A stretch of DNA of 64,000 bases from Sutcliffiella horikoshii (GTDB lineage: Bacteria > Bacillota > Bacilli > Bacillales > Bacillaceae_I), in contig KV440964.1 in assembly GCA_001636495.1 (NCBI GenBank), forward strand, positions 2,992,666 to 3,056,665. Reading direction: 5' to 3'. The position numbers and the translations under genes were made by a program. The notes below the pieces were generated by a model. That model was not told the DNA's origin and ran no database searches. It saw only the letters and a program-made list of their open reading frames with translations. This document shows positions 12,101 through 22,970 of this stretch, piece by piece. Each line of letters starts with the position of its first letter. Within the stretch, counting starts at the first letter, position 1.

Positions 12101-12396
12101 GCAAGGTTCAAACCTGTCTGGCCACCAAGGGTTGGAAGAATGGCATCCGGTCGTTCCTTACGGATGATTCTGCTTACAAATTCAACTGTTAAAGGTTCCA
12201 TGTATACTTTGTCGGCCATTTCCTGATCTGTCATGATGGTTGCAGGATTGGAGTTTACTAAGATGACGCGATATCCTTCTTCGCGAAGTGCTATACACGC
12301 TTGCGTTCCTGCATAATCAAATTCTGCTGCCTGGCCGATCACAATTGGACCGGACCCGATTACTAAGATGGATTGGATATCTAGACGTTTTGGCAT
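9181..12396 (-). CDS. carB: carbamoyl-phosphate synthase large subunit
   Basis: The 1071-residue subunit uses ammonia from CarA, bicarbonate and two ATP to make carbamoyl phosphate. It has two homologous ATP-grasp halves, each opening with a GSGPIxIGQ nucleotide loop ([18 protein letters not shown] near residue 11 and [17 protein letters not shown] near 558), followed by an MGS-like C-terminal allosteric domain. The start overlaps carA by 16 bp with AAAGGAGGAG ahead of it. This copy sits in the pyr operon (pyrAB of B. subtilis), so it supplies pyrimidine synthesis and is under PyrR control. Confidence 0.97.
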
Positions 12397-13478
12397 ACAA
12401 GCTCCTCCTTTTTCGCTTCCTTGATAAGTTCCATGAATTGATCAAATAAGTAGTTTGCATCTTCCGGTCCTGGACTTGCTTCTGGGTGATATTGAACCGT
12501 GAATACAGGGTAATCTTTATGTTTGACACCTTCTACCGTGCCGTCGTTCAATGCTATATGTGTAACCTCTAGCCTTGTCTCCACGAGAGATTCTTCTGTT
12601 ACTGTGTATCCATGGTTCTGGGATGTCAGTGCCACTTTTCCTGTGACTAAATCCTTTACAGGATGGTTGGATCCTCTATGTCCGAATTTCATTTTTTCCG
12701 TGTCTGCTCCACATGCAAGGGCAAAAAGCTGGTGTCCGAGGCAGATGCCGAATACCGGGATTTTTCCGAGTAGCCCTTGAATCATCGTGATTGCTTCCGG
12801 AACGTCTTTTGGATCTCCAGGTCCATTGGACAGCATCACACCGTCCGGACTGAGCTGCATGATTTCCTCTGCCGTGATGTTATAAGGTACCACCACCACG
12901 TCGCATCCTCGTTTGTTCAACTCTCTTAAAATACCGTGCTTCATGCCGAAGTCAACGAGTACCACTCTGTAGCCGCGCCCCGGGCTAGGGTATGCCGTCT
13001 TAGTGGAAACCTGATGTACCTGATTGGTTGCAAGTGTAGTAGATTTCAACTGTTCTATTACTTCATCACGATCTACATCTAGCCCGCACAATGCACCTTT
13101 AAGCGTTCCATGCTGACGGATGATCCTTGTTAATTTTCTTGTATCGATTCCCGCAATTCCCGGGATGTCCTTCGCTTTGAAGAACTCATCCAGTGTCCAT
13201 TGATTGCGGAAGTTGGATGGATAGTCACTCACTTCCTTTACGATAAAGCCGTGGATAGCAGGATGGATGGATTCAAAGTCATCCCTGTTCACTCCGTAGT
13301 TTCCAACAAGCGGGTAAGTTAGGGTTACAAGCTGTCCGCAATAGGATGGATCGGATAAGATTTCCTGATAACCAGTCATTCCTGTATTAAAAACCACTTC
13401 GCCAATAGAGTCCTTTAAGCTGCCAAACGCCTTTCCTACAAAGAAAGTGCCATCTTCTAAAATTAGTTGTCGATTCAT
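12381..13478 (-). CDS. carA: carbamoyl-phosphate synthase small (glutaminase) subunit
   Basis: Class I glutamine amidotransferase that releases ammonia for CarB. It is 365 residues long; the N-terminal CPSase domain is followed by the amidotransferase domain with nucleophile Cys246 in FGICLGHQ and the His-Glu pair in [10 protein letters not shown] near the C-terminus. The start overlaps the pyrC stop as ATGA with AAAGGTAG upstream, and the end overlaps carB. This is pyrAA in B. subtilis naming. Confidence 0.97.
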   Translation of the reverse strand: MNRQLILEDGTFFVGKAFGSLKDSIGEVVFNTGMTGYQEILSDPSYCGQLVTLTYPLVGNYGVNRDDFESIHPAIHGFIVKEVSDYPSNFRNQWTLDEFFKAKDIPGIAGIDTRKLTRIIRQHGTLKGALCGLDVDRDEVIEQLKSTTLATNQVHQVSTKTAYPSPGRGYRVVLVDFGMKHGILRELNKRGCDVVVVPYNITAEEIMQLSPDGVMLSNGPGDPKDVPEAITMIQGLLGKIPVFGICLGHQLFALACGADTEKMKFGHRGSNHPVKDLVTGKVALTSQNHGYTVTEESLVETRLEVTHIALNDGTVEGVKHKDYPVFTVQYHPEASPGPEDANYLFDQFMELIKEAKKEELVCQNV

Positions 13479-14764
13479 ACTTTAACACTACCTTTCTGCC
13501 AAACTAGTTTTCCTTCTACCATTGTCATTACCGGCCATCCCTTACATTCCCAACCTGTGAAAGGTGTGTTTTTCCCTTTGGACAGGAAGGATTCAGGGTC
13601 GATTGCCGATTTACGGCTTAATTCTATGATGGTCAAGTCTGCTGGTACACCTACTTCAAGCTTCCCATACTGTAGCTTGAACACATCTGCCGGCTTTATA
13701 GTCAACCAATCCACCAGTTGCTTGAGCGTGAATTTCCCTGTCTCCACAAAGTTTGTGTAGAGTAAAGGAAAGGCTGTTTCCAATCCTACGATTCCAAATG
13801 GCGCTTTTTCCATTCCTTCCGCTTTTTCCGCTTCCGTATGCGGCGCATGGTCAGTTGCGATGAAATCGATGGTTCCATCAAGCAACCCTTCAATTAACGC
13901 TTCTTGGTCCGCTTTCCCTCTTAGTGGCGGGTTCATTTTGAAGTTCGGATCTAGTCCTGGAATATCCTCTTCACTTAGAAGCAGATGGTGCGGGCTCACT
14001 TCCGCCGTCACTCTGATTCCTGCTCGTTTCGCGTCTCTTACCACCCTGACGGATTCCTTCGTACTGATATGGCATACGTGGTAATGGCAGTTTGCAGCCT
14101 CTGCAAGCAGAATGTCGCGTGCGATATGAACGGATTCACATACAGAAGGAATACCGTTCAGGCCATTTTCCTTGGAAAACTTCCCTTCATGTACAGCCCC
14201 TTTATTGATAAGGGTATTTTCTTCACAATGGGCAACGATGGCCATATCTAGTGCCGCTGCTTTTTTCATCGCTTGCAACATTTTCGAAGCATCCTGCACG
14301 CCTACCCCATCGTCGGTAAAAGCAAAAGCTCCCGCTTCTTTTAATTCAGCAAAATTGGTAAGCTCCTGGCCAAGCTGCCTAGTTGTGATGCATGCATATG
14401 GAAGGACACGGACGCTTGCTGTTTCTTCGATTCTATTATTCAACCACTCTAGCTGTTCTTTCGTATCAGGTGTGGGCCTTGTATTAGGCATGGCGCAGAT
14501 TGTGGTGAAACCACCCTTTGCAGCTGCCTTTGTTCCTGTTTCTATCGTTTCTTTCTTTACTCCGCCCGGTTCCCTCAAGTGAACATGTACATCAATGAAA
14601 CCAGCTGATACAAGGTTGCCATCAAGGTCTATAACTTCTTCCGTTCCATTCTCTTCAATGTTGGAGGCGATGCCGGCTATGGTTTTACCTTCAATCAGGA
14701 TATCAACCTTCTCCATTTCTCCTTCAGAATTAAGCCATTTCCCATTCTTTAATAATGTTTTCAT
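13475..14764 (-). CDS. pyrC: dihydroorotase
   Basis: Zinc metalloenzyme that closes carbamoyl-aspartate to dihydroorotate. The 429 residues match the class I Bacillus enzyme. Metal ligands appear as His60 and His62 in [10 protein letters not shown] and in IATDHAPHT further on. I chose the ATG at 14764 because GAAGGAGGAAATG precedes it and the protein then begins [11 protein letters not shown]; an ATG 18 bases earlier lies before this ribosome site. It overlaps the end of pyrB by 35 bp. Confidence 0.96.
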   Translation of the reverse strand: MKTLLKNGKWLNSEGEMEKVDILIEGKTIAGIASNIEENGTEEVIDLDGNLVSAGFIDVHVHLREPGGVKKETIETGTKAAAKGGFTTICAMPNTRPTPDTKEQLEWLNNRIEETASVRVLPYACITTRQLGQELTNFAELKEAGAFAFTDDGVGVQDASKMLQAMKKAAALDMAIVAHCEENTLINKGAVHEGKFSKENGLNGIPSVCESVHIARDILLAEAANCHYHVCHISTKESVRVVRDAKRAGIRVTAEVSPHHLLLSEEDIPGLDPNFKMNPPLRGKADQEALIEGLLDGTIDFIATDHAPHTEAEKAEGMEKAPFGIVGLETAFPLLYTNFVETGKFTLKQLVDWLTIKPADVFKLQYGKLEVGVPADLTIIELSRKSAIDPESFLSKGKNTPFTGWECKGWPVMTMVEGKLVWQKGSVKV

Positions 14765-15656
14765 GCTCATTTCCTCCTTCATTGTTTGTCAGTGCTCTTT
14801 TCAGTACGGCCATTCTCATGTATAAACCATTTTCCATCTGTTTAAAAATCCGCGAACGCTCGCATTCCACAAGCTCTGAAGCAATCTCTACGCCACGGTT
14901 GATTGGTGCAGGATGCATGATGATGCTTTTCGGCTTCATCACTTTTTCTCTCTGAATTGTCATACCGTATTGTTTATGGTAATCATCCAATCCCGTTTTG
15001 CCGCTGTGATGCCTTTCATGCTGGATTCTCAGGAGCATCACTACATCACTTGTTTCGATTGCTTCATCCATTGTAATGTAGGCGTCCTTATGGTAGCCTT
15101 CATCCTTCCATTCATCAGGTGCAACAAACTTCACTTCAGCACCTAGTCGATTCAGGACTTCCGCATTGGAGCGCGCCACCCGACTATGGCGGATATCACC
15201 GATTATGGTGATTTTTACTCCTTTAAATGCCTTGAATTCTTGGTAGATCGTCATCAGGTCTAATAACGACTGGGTTGGGTGATTGCCACAGCCATCCCCT
15301 CCGTTAATAATCGCTGATCCGATATTATGTAACTGGTTGAAATATTCTTCTTCAGGATGACGGATGACAAGTGCACTCACGCCAAGGGACTGCAGGGTTT
15401 TAGCGGTATCATACAAGCTTTCGCCTTTATTGACACTTGAAGTACTGACTTCAAATGGAAGCACTTGTAGCCCAAGTCTTCGTTCTGCCACCTCAAAGCT
15501 GCATTTTGTTCTTGTACTTGATTCGTAAAAAAGGTTGGCAACAAAGGTCGGTGTTTCAGGTGTCCATTGTTTTCCTTGCTGAAACTCCATCGCTTCTTCA
15601 ACCAATGCCATAATCTCCTCATTTTTCAAGTCATTCATCGTCCGTAAATGCCTCAT
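14730..15656 (-). CDS. pyrB: aspartate carbamoyltransferase catalytic subunit
   Basis: Joins carbamoyl phosphate and aspartate, the committed step. It is 308 residues long with the carbamoyl-phosphate motif SSTRT at residues 46-50 ([13 protein letters not shown]) and HPTQSLLD further on. No regulatory pyrI chain is present, as in other Bacillus. The start at 15656 (MRHLRTMND) has GGGAGGG at proper spacing; the ATG two codons earlier directly abuts that site. The third PyrR attenuator lies just upstream. Confidence 0.96.
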   Translation of the reverse strand: MRHLRTMNDLKNEEIMALVEEAMEFQQGKQWTPETPTFVANLFYESSTRTKCSFEVAERRLGLQVLPFEVSTSSVNKGESLYDTAKTLQSLGVSALVIRHPEEEYFNQLHNIGSAIINGGDGCGNHPTQSLLDLMTIYQEFKAFKGVKITIIGDIRHSRVARSNAEVLNRLGAEVKFVAPDEWKDEGYHKDAYITMDEAIETSDVVMLLRIQHERHHSGKTGLDDYHKQYGMTIQREKVMKPKSIIMHPAPINRGVEIASELVECERSRIFKQMENGLYMRMAVLKRALTNNEGGNEHENIIKEWEMA

Positions 15657-15676
15657 TTCCATCCCTCCCATGTCAT

Positions 15677-15805
15677 CAAAAAACACCCTATCCATTTTGC
15701 TGGAAGGGTGTTTTGCTCATACTCAGATACACAAGAGGATATCTTTACAGAATCTTCCTTGTTCTCTGAGTTTTGCCGTGCACCCTTCTCAGCCTCTCTG
15801 GACTT
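15677..15805 (-). promoter_or_regulatory. PyrR attenuator between pyrP and pyrB
   Basis: Minus strand: the PyrR-binding loop AGTCCAGAGAGGCTGAGAAG (15804-15785) is followed about 70 bases later by a terminator stem AAACACCCT...AGGGTGTTT (15715-15679) with a U run. PyrR bound to UMP stabilises the loop and lets the terminator form, stopping transcription before pyrB. Confidence 0.85.
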
Positions 15806-15816
15806 CTTTTAAAAGG

Positions 15817-17136
15817 TCAAGCTACTGTATTTTGTTCTTCTTCCATCAAATCATGTTCCGATGCTGCTGATTCTCTTCCCGGTAAGAAAAGGTTAAGGAA
15901 AATTCCGATGATCGTTGCCAGTGCCATTCCCGCAATCTGCAGGTCAAACACTTTAATGAACGCTCCTCCTACACCTATTACCATTATTACGGAAGCGATG
16001 ATCAGATTTCGTTTTACACTGAAATCCACTTTATTATCAATTAACGTTCTTAGACCGCTTGAAGCTATTATTCCAAACAAGAGGATGGATACTCCACCCA
16101 TTACCGCACTTGGAATGGTCCCAATCAAGGCTGATATTTTACCGATAAATCCGAACATAATCGCAAGGACGGCTGCGCCTCCTACAACAAAGACGCTAAA
16201 TACTCGTGTTATTGCCAGTACCCCGATGTTTTCCCCATAAGTTGTGTTAGGTGGTCCACCAATCAAGGAGGCAATCATCGTTGCCACTCCATCACCTAGA
16301 ATGGAGCGATGCAAACCTGGGTTTTTCACAAAATTCTTTCCTACGATCTTACTGATCACCATTTGGTCTCCAATATGTTCTGCGATGGTTACAATGGCTA
16401 TTGGAACCATGATTCCGATGATGGACACTGTCACCATTGGGGAATAATCAACAAACGGTACAATAAAGTTCGGTGCTTCAATCCATTTAGCTGCACCCAC
16501 CGCTGTTAAATCAATCAATCCTGCAAAGTAAGCTGTAATATATCCACCAACGATACCGATCAGTATCGGGATGATTCCAAAGATTCCTCTAAGGAAAATC
16601 GCACTTACTATGGTAATTGCAAGAGTAGTTAAGGCTACCGTAAGATGCTTCACACTATAAATCAAATCAGCCTCTGCTGCACCGGGATTTTCATACATTG
16701 CCATATCCACTGCCACTCCGGCCAATCCGAGCCCTATGACGATAATAACTGGCCCTACTACGACTGGTGGCAAAATAGTTAGGATCCACTGATGTCCGAG
16801 TTGCTTTATTAATAAAGCAACAATCCCATATACCAATCCTGCCAGGAATCCCCCTACCATCGCTCCACCTGGGCCTGCCAGTTCTGAAGCCGCTATGATA
16901 GGTACAATGAAGGCAAAGGATGATCCAAGATAGGCTGGTATCTGCCCTTTTGTGATGAAGATGTAAGCGAGTGTTCCAAGACCACTTGCAATCAATGCAA
17001 TCGCTGGATTCAATCCAACTAGTGCAGGTACTAATATCGTTGCGCCGAACATGGCGAATAAATGCTGTATGCTGAAAAGAAGCCACTTTGATTTGCTTGG
17101 TACTTCATGTATGTCTAGAACCGGTTTTTCTCTCAT
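15817..17136 (-). CDS. pyrP: uracil permease
   Basis: NCS2/UraA-family uracil:proton symporter of 439 residues. It has many hydrophobic helices and the expected substrate-site segments, including GGPPNTTYGENIG and the QHLFAMFGATILVP N-terminal signature. The start at 17136 (MREKPVLDIHEVP) follows GGGAGGTAAA; the longer open frame lies in the attenuator leader and is not used. It is placed second in the operon, flanked by PyrR attenuators on both sides, so uptake and synthesis respond to the same signal. Confidence 0.95.
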   Translation of the reverse strand: MREKPVLDIHEVPSKSKWLLFSIQHLFAMFGATILVPALVGLNPAIALIASGLGTLAYIFITKGQIPAYLGSSFAFIVPIIAASELAGPGGAMVGGFLAGLVYGIVALLIKQLGHQWILTILPPVVVGPVIIVIGLGLAGVAVDMAMYENPGAAEADLIYSVKHLTVALTTLAITIVSAIFLRGIFGIIPILIGIVGGYITAYFAGLIDLTAVGAAKWIEAPNFIVPFVDYSPMVTVSIIGIMVPIAIVTIAEHIGDQMVISKIVGKNFVKNPGLHRSILGDGVATMIASLIGGPPNTTYGENIGVLAITRVFSVFVVGGAAVLAIMFGFIGKISALIGTIPSAVMGGVSILLFGIIASSGLRTLIDNKVDFSVKRNLIIASVIMVIGVGGAFIKVFDLQIAGMALATIIGIFLNLFLPGRESAASEHDLMEEEQNTVA

Positions 17137-17161
17137 AAGGTTTACCTCCCGTATTTGCCTA

Positions 17162-17275
17162 TAAAAAAACTCTTTGTGCAAGTCCGAGGGCACAAAGAGG
17201 TAGAGAGGTTCCTAGACAGTCCGCCAGCAGCGGTTTCTATAACCAATTTACCCCTTTGCCAGCCTCACGGGACTG
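17162..17275 (-). promoter_or_regulatory. PyrR attenuator between pyrR and pyrP
   Basis: Minus strand: PyrR-binding loop GCAGTCCCGTGAGGCTGGC (17275-17257), then a terminator stem CTCTTTGTGC...GCACAAAGAG (17199-17170) with seven U residues. Confidence 0.88.
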
Positions 17276-17292
17276 CAATTAAAAGGGTCTAT

Positions 17293-17847
<555 letters not shown>

Positions 17848-17885
17848 TCATTCTTCCCTTTTTCCTTTTACTTGTAACGAGAAAC

Positions 17886-18000
17886 AAAAAACCTCTCACC
17901 GTTTTCGATGAGAGGTTTTTGTACACGAAGATAGAGAAATAGCTATAGTTATAGCTTCTCCATTCGCATATGCCGTTACCTTCTCAGCCTCACGGGACTG
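17886..18000 (-). promoter_or_regulatory. PyrR attenuator in the pyrR leader
   Basis: Minus strand: PyrR-binding loop CAGTCCCGTGAGGCTGAGAA (18000-17981), then the terminator stem ACCTCTCA...TGAGAGGT (17916-17891) followed by a U run. Confidence 0.88.
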
Positions 18001-18029
18001 TCGTTTAAAGGTCTTATTCAACTGTTATG

Positions 18030-18058
18030 ATTATCTCAAAATAACATTGGCATGTCAA
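18030..18058 (-). promoter_or_regulatory. sigma-A promoter of the pyr operon
   Basis: Minus strand: TTGACA (18058-18053), 17 bp, GATAAT (18035-18030). Eleven of twelve consensus positions match. The -35 hexamer overlaps the TGA stop of the upstream pseudouridine synthase gene. Confidence 0.85.
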
Positions 18059-18969
18059 TGATTTTTTACAAGTTTTAAGACACGCTCGAATTCTGGCGGA
18101 TTTGGCGCCTGGAATTCCATGTATTCTTCCGTGCGGGGATGAACAAAACCAAGGATACCTGCATGAAGAGCCTGGCCTTCAATATCCAATGTTTTCTTTG
18201 GACCATATTTAGGATCGCCAGCCAAAGGATAACCGATATATTTCATGTGGACACGAATCTGATGAGTCCTGCCGGTTTCAAGCTGGCACTCTATATGCGT
18301 AAAGTCTTTGAATCGTTCAATCACTCGGAAGTGCGTTACGGCATTTCTGCTGCTTTCATCCGTTACTGTCATTGCCTGACGATCCTTTTTATCACGACCG
18401 ATTGGAGCATCTACCGTCCCTACATCATGAGAAATAACACCATGGACGATTGCCTGGTACTTTCTCGTAACTGTTTTTGCGACCAGTTGATTTACAAGCT
18501 TTTCGTGTGCAAAATCATTTTTTGCAACCATTAATAGACCTGAGGTGTCCTTATCTATTCGGTGGACTATTCCGGGTCTTAATACACCGTTAATCCCAGA
18601 AAGGTCTTTACAATGTGCCATCAACCCGTTGACAAGTGTTCCGGTTGCATGACCTGCCGCCGGGTGTACTACCATACCACGAGGCTTGTTTACTACAAGT
18701 ACATCCGCATCTTCGTAGTAGATATCAAGGTCCATCTCCTCGGGTACAACATCTAATGCCTCCGGTTCCGGAATAGTAACGGTAATGTCATCGCCTACAC
18801 TACATTTATAGTTAGGTTTGGTTTTTCCGCCATTTACAAGTATCTGCCCGTCTTTGATCCATTGTTGCACCTGTGAGCGTGACCAATCCTCATTTTGTGT
18901 AGATAATACCTTGTCGATACGGTCGTTTTTTTGTGATTCATTTATTTGAATCGTCATAATTTCTGTCAT
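18055..18969 (-). CDS. ylyB: RluD-family 23S rRNA pseudouridine synthase
   Basis: A 304-residue RluA/RluD-type pseudouridine synthase. It has an N-terminal S4 RNA-binding domain (about 14-70) and a catalytic domain with HRIDKDTSG, placing the catalytic aspartate at 139. It modifies uridines in large-subunit rRNA; the exact positions cannot be read from sequence. Its start overlaps the lspA stop as ATGA, with GGAG further upstream. In B. subtilis the same gene lies between lspA and pyrR. No terminator separates it from the pyr promoter, so read-through into the pyr leader is possible and would still meet the first attenuator. Confidence 0.93.
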   Translation of the reverse strand: MTEIMTIQINESQKNDRIDKVLSTQNEDWSRSQVQQWIKDGQILVNGGKTKPNYKCSVGDDITVTIPEPEALDVVPEEMDLDIYYEDADVLVVNKPRGMVVHPAAGHATGTLVNGLMAHCKDLSGINGVLRPGIVHRIDKDTSGLLMVAKNDFAHEKLVNQLVAKTVTRKYQAIVHGVISHDVGTVDAPIGRDKKDRQAMTVTDESSRNAVTHFRVIERFKDFTHIECQLETGRTHQIRVHMKYIGYPLAGDPKYGPKKTLDIEGQALHAGILGFVHPRTEEYMEFQAPNPPEFERVLKLVKNH

Positions 18970-19433
18970 TTTTTTGATAACTCCTTCTCTTTCTTGCCCT
19001 CAAGTATCGTTAAGACTAATATTATCCCAACGCCTATCACTAATGCAGAATCCGCCACATTAAATATAGGGAAATCATAGGTGAAAATAAATGTGTTGAT
19101 GAAGTCAATTACTTCTTGGTGTAAAAGGCGATCAATGAAGTTACCGATAGCTCCACCAAGCATCAGGCTCAATGCAAGCTTCATCCACGGCTGATCTTTC
19201 GGCAGCTTCTGCAAGTAAATTATCAATCCAATTACGACACCTACTGTAATAATATAAAAAAAGTACATCTGGCCTTCTAATATCCCCCAGGCAGCTCCAC
19301 GATTGCGATGGGAGGATAAGTACAAAAAGTTATGTATGATCGGAATGCTTTCTCCAAGTTCCATGTATCTTACGACCAACCACTTTGTTAGTTGATCGAC
19401 GATGATAATTAAAAGTGCAATAAGATAATACAT
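18966..19433 (-). CDS. lspA: lipoprotein signal peptidase
   Basis: Type II signal peptidase that cuts lipidated prolipoproteins ahead of the modified cysteine. The 155 residues have four hydrophobic segments and the catalytic aspartates in EVIDF (Asp110) and NVADSA (Asp128), together with [10 protein letters not shown]. The ATG at 19433 follows GGGGG. It is coupled to the pseudouridine synthase gene by a four-base overlap. Confidence 0.95.
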   Translation of the reverse strand: MYYLIALLIIIVDQLTKWLVVRYMELGESIPIIHNFLYLSSHRNRGAAWGILEGQMYFFYIITVGVVIGLIIYLQKLPKDQPWMKLALSLMLGGAIGNFIDRLLHQEVIDFINTFIFTYDFPIFNVADSALVIGVGIILVLTILEGKKEKELSKK

Positions 19434-19471
19434 CTTGACAAGTACCCCCAGCTTTTTATATGTACTTTTGA

Positions 19472-19480
19472 ATTATAGCA
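19472..19480 (-). promoter_or_regulatory. extended -10 candidate promoter for lspA
   Basis: Minus strand TGCTATAAT (19480-19472): a perfect -10 with extended TG. The -35 region is poor. It lies about 40 bases before the lspA start. Confidence 0.45.
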
Positions 19481-19527
19481 AATAGAGGGTAGTAAATAAA
19501 GCTGAAGTATTGACAGAATGGTTACCG

Positions 19528-19592
19528 CTAGAAAAACCCGCCAACTAATGTTGGCGGGTTAGCTAAAAGTTTAACGGTACTTTAAGGTACCG
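19528..19592 (-). terminator. terminator region of ileS
   Basis: Two hairpins follow ileS on the minus strand: ACGGTACC...GTACCGT (19592-19574), and a stronger 11-bp stem AACCCGCCAAC...GTTGGCGGGTT (19560-19535) followed by a short U run. Confidence 0.8.
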
Positions 19593-19607
19593 TCCACTTT
19601 TTTACTT

Positions 19608-22376
19608 TTATGCAGAGTAGTTCTCTTTTACAACGGATGCACAACGTACACATAGTGTCGGATGGTCAGCATCTTCACCAACTGTTGGTGTTACAACCCA
19701 GCAACGGTCACATGTTTCGCCTTCAGCAGGTGTTACAGAAATCGCCAACCCTTCAAATACTTGAGCACTTTCAGGAGCTTCTTCCTTCACACCAGCCACT
19801 TCCAAGCCGGATACGATGAACAATTGCTGAACGTTTTCTTCGATGGAATCAAGCAAAGCTTTTGTTTCAGCATTTGGATATAACGTGATTTTTGCAGCAA
19901 GGGATTTACCGATGACTTTTTCGTTACGAGCAACCTCTAACGCTTTTAACACATCATCACGCAATGCCATGAACTTATCCCATTTTTCTTCAATTGCATC
20001 TGCACCGTCAACAGCCGATACGTCTGGCATATCCACCAGTTGTACGCTTTCCTCTTTCACAAACTCAATATGTGACCATACTTCATCAGCTGTATGAGGA
20101 AGGATTGGTGTCACAAGTTTTGTAAGTGCTAGCAATGTTTCATAAAGAACTGTCTGGATTGCACGGCGGTCATGCTGATCTTTAGCTTCGATATATAGGA
20201 TATCCTTTGCAAAGTCCAGATAGAAAGAGCTTAGTTCAATCGTGCAGAAATTATGAACTGCATGGTAGATGCCCGCAAATTCATAGTTTTCATAGGATTT
20301 TTTTACTTTTGTGATTAGATTGTTCAGTTTCACCATCATATAACGGTCCACTTCACGTAGATCTTTCACTTCTACTGCATGTACCGTCGGATCGAAATCT
20401 GCAAGGTTTCCGAGAAGGAAACGGAACGTGTTACGGATCTTACGGTAAACCTCAGCTACCTGCTTCAGGATGTTATCGGAAACACGAACATCGGATTGAT
20501 AATCTACAGATGCCACCCATAGACGAAGGATGTCAGCCCCAAGCTGGTTCATCACTTTGGATGGAAGAACAACGTTTCCAAGGGACTTACTCATCTTGCG
20601 TCCATCTCCATCAAGCGCGAAGCCGTGGCTTAAGATTCCTTTATAAGGAGCTTTTCCTGTCACCGCTACACTTGTTGTCAAGGACGAGTTGAACCAACCG
20701 CGGTACTGGTCAGAACCTTCTAGGTAAAGGTCTGCCGGACGCTGCAGGTCGTCTCTTTCTTCAAGCACAGATTGATGAGAGGAGCCGGAATCAAACCAAA
20801 CGTCCATGATGTCCATCTCTTTGAAGAAGGTACCATTCGGGCTGCCTTCATGCGTAAATCCTTCTGGAAGTAGTTCTTTCGCTTCTTTTTCAAACCAGAT
20901 GTTCGAGCCATGCTCTCTGAACAGGGCAGATACATGATCGATTGTTTCATCTGTAATGATCTCCTGTCCGTTTTCTGCATAAAACACCGGGATTGGAACG
21001 CCCCATGCACGCTGACGGGAGATACACCAGTCGCCACGGTCACGTACCATATTGAATAGACGAGTCTCTCCCCATGCCGGTACCCATTTTGTTTCTGCAA
21101 CAGCTTCTAATAGCTGATCTCTGATTTTATCAATGGAAGCAAACCACTGTGCCGTTGCACGGAAAATCGTCGGCTTTTTCGTACGCCAGTCATGTGGGTA
21201 TGAGTGCGTGATAAAGTTTAATTTTAGAAGTGCTCCTGCTTCTTGAAGCTTTTCTGTGATCGGCTTGTTAGCCTCGTCATAGAAAAGACCTTCAAAGCCA
21301 GGTGCTTCTTCTGTCATATTACCTTTGGCATCAACTGGGCACAGTACGTCCAGTCCGTATTTTTTACCGATGATAAAGTCGTCTTCCCCGTGACCTGGTG
21401 CTGTGTGTACACAGCCTGTTCCTGCATCTGTCGTTACGTGATCACCAAGCATGACTAATGAAGGACGATCGTACAATGGGTGCTTAGCTACTACATGTTC
21501 AAGCTCTGCACCTTTAAGTGTTTTTACCACTTTAGGATCTTCCCACTCAAGTGTGCTGGATACTGTTTCTAGAAGCTCTGCGGCGATGATGAATTTCTCA
21601 CCATTTACTTCCACTACATGGTAGTCAAGTTCCGCATTTACAGCGATCCCCAAGTTTGCTGGAATCGTCCAAGGAGTTGTCGTCCAGATGATGAAACGCT
21701 CAGAACCATCCAATACGCCTTTTCCGTCTTCTACTTTAAATCCTACATAGATGGAAGGAGATCGCTTATCTTGGTACTCGATCTCCGCTTCCGCTAGTGC
21801 AGACTCACTGGAAGGGGACCAGTACACTGGCTTAAGACCTTTGTAGATCAGGCCGTTTTTCGCCATGTCACCGAACACCTTGATTTGCTGTGCTTCGTAT
21901 TCAGGCTTTAATGTGATATATGGATTGAACCAGTCTCCGCGGACACCAAGGCGCATGAATTGTTCACGTTGGCGGTCCACCTGGTCATAGGCATACTCCT
22001 CACATAATTTACGGAAGTCTGCCACTGACATTTCTTTGCGTTTTACTTTCTTGTTTTTCGTTAATGCCGTTTCGATTGGTAAGCCATGAGTATCCCAACC
22101 TGGAACATATGGAGCATGGTAGCCGCTCATGGATTTATAGCGGACGATGAAGTCTTTTAACACTTTGTTGAGTGCATGACCCATATGGATGTCTCCATTT
22201 GCATATGGAGGGCCGTCGTGCAGTACATACATAGGGCGGTCTTTTGTGCGTTCTTGCACTTTTTTGTAGATGTCCATTTGATCCCATTTTTGTTGTTGTT
22301 GCGGTTCGCGGTTTGGTAGGTTTCCGCGCATTGGGAATTCGGTTTTTGGCATTAGTAAGGTATCTTTGTATTCCAT
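19608..22376 (-). CDS. ileS: isoleucyl-tRNA synthetase
   Basis: Class I synthetase of 922 residues charging tRNA-Ile. It has the HIGH-type motif HMGH at 64-67 after PPYANGD, a CP1 editing domain, the KMSKS motif in [10 protein letters not shown], and a C-terminal zinc ribbon (CDRCW and CVRC). The ATG at 22376 follows GGAGG; the open frame to 22520 runs through a repeat element and is not coding. The leader carries an Ile T-box. The ylyA gene that separates ileS from lspA in B. subtilis is absent here. Confidence 0.97.
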   Translation of the reverse strand: MEYKDTLLMPKTEFPMRGNLPNREPQQQQKWDQMDIYKKVQERTKDRPMYVLHDGPPYANGDIHMGHALNKVLKDFIVRYKSMSGYHAPYVPGWDTHGLPIETALTKNKKVKRKEMSVADFRKLCEEYAYDQVDRQREQFMRLGVRGDWFNPYITLKPEYEAQQIKVFGDMAKNGLIYKGLKPVYWSPSSESALAEAEIEYQDKRSPSIYVGFKVEDGKGVLDGSERFIIWTTTPWTIPANLGIAVNAELDYHVVEVNGEKFIIAAELLETVSSTLEWEDPKVVKTLKGAELEHVVAKHPLYDRPSLVMLGDHVTTDAGTGCVHTAPGHGEDDFIIGKKYGLDVLCPVDAKGNMTEEAPGFEGLFYDEANKPITEKLQEAGALLKLNFITHSYPHDWRTKKPTIFRATAQWFASIDKIRDQLLEAVAETKWVPAWGETRLFNMVRDRGDWCISRQRAWGVPIPVFYAENGQEIITDETIDHVSALFREHGSNIWFEKEAKELLPEGFTHEGSPNGTFFKEMDIMDVWFDSGSSHQSVLEERDDLQRPADLYLEGSDQYRGWFNSSLTTSVAVTGKAPYKGILSHGFALDGDGRKMSKSLGNVVLPSKVMNQLGADILRLWVASVDYQSDVRVSDNILKQVAEVYRKIRNTFRFLLGNLADFDPTVHAVEVKDLREVDRYMMVKLNNLITKVKKSYENYEFAGIYHAVHNFCTIELSSFYLDFAKDILYIEAKDQHDRRAIQTVLYETLLALTKLVTPILPHTADEVWSHIEFVKEESVQLVDMPDVSAVDGADAIEEKWDKFMALRDDVLKALEVARNEKVIGKSLAAKITLYPNAETKALLDSIEENVQQLFIVSGLEVAGVKEEAPESAQVFEGLAISVTPAEGETCDRCWVVTPTVGEDADHPTLCVRCASVVKENYSA

Positions 22377-22438
22377 GGTATTTCCTCCAACTTTCACGTT
22401 TTGGTTTGTTTTTTCATAAAATAAAAGCTTTGCTATTA

Positions 22439-22570
22439 CACCGCTGTTACTTTCCGCAAATGGCTTCGCTTTCTGCGGGGCGACCTTGAGCCTCCTCACT
22501 TCGTTGCGGGGTCTCAACATTGCCGCTACTCCCCCGCAGGAGTCTTCGCCATTTGCTCCAAATAACAGCT
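22439..22570 (+). repeat. dispersed imperfect-palindrome element, copy 1
   Basis: Begins CGCTGTTAC and ends AATAACAGC, so the ends are inverted. The core GAGCCTCCTC...GCGGGGTCTC is flanked by arms GCGACCTTGAG and CTCAACATTGCCGC. It lies in the ileS 5'UTR, between the T-box terminator and the start codon. Related to the copies at 27140, 31445, 49277 and 49493. Confidence 0.85.
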
Positions 22571-22616
22571 AGAAATCCTTAACAATTTCTAATGATAATT
22601 TTACAAAGTCAAATAA

Positions 22617-22932
22617 AAAAATCCTCTCATCCCAAAAAAGGGACGAGAGGATCTCCCGTGGTACCACCCTAAATTGACCAGCCTGTCATTCTAACAGAGA
22701 TCTGGTCCACTTTAGCATTCGTAACGTGAATGTGACGACTGAACTTACAAGCTCTTCGCCTTCAGTCCAGTGCTCCAGGGTGATATTCATTCCTCTTCTT
22801 ATACCGGGCTTCCACCATCCCCGACTCGCTCCTATAAGTGATTAGAGAAACTACTGTCCCTATCAACGCTTTTTATTTTGTAAGATATAAAAAAGTTCAT
22901 TTTATCTATCATATGAAAAAACTTTGATTTGT
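22617..22932 (-). promoter_or_regulatory. isoleucine T-box leader of ileS
   Basis: Minus strand: stem I region with specifier codon AUC at 22784-22782 (context GAAUAUCACC), the T-box sequence AGGGTGGTACCACGGG (22671-22656), and a terminator stem ATCCTCTC...GAGAGGAT (22652-22621) with a long U run. Uncharged tRNA-Ile should stabilise the antiterminator and allow ileS transcription. The AUC specifier agrees with the downstream gene. Confidence 0.92.
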
Positions 22933-22938
22933 TTCGTT

Positions 22939-22968
22939 ATTATACTGAATATAACCTTATATCGTCAA
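22939..22968 (-). promoter_or_regulatory. sigma-A promoter of ileS
   Basis: Minus strand TTGACG (22968-22963), 18 bp, TATAAT (22944-22939), directly after the divIVA stop and before the T-box leader. Confidence 0.75.
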
Positions 22969-22970
22969 GG

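Noticed and set aside
22377-22520. N-terminal extension of IleS by 48 codons
   Set aside because: It reads through repeat copy 1; the ATG at 22376 with GGAGG gives the family N-terminus.
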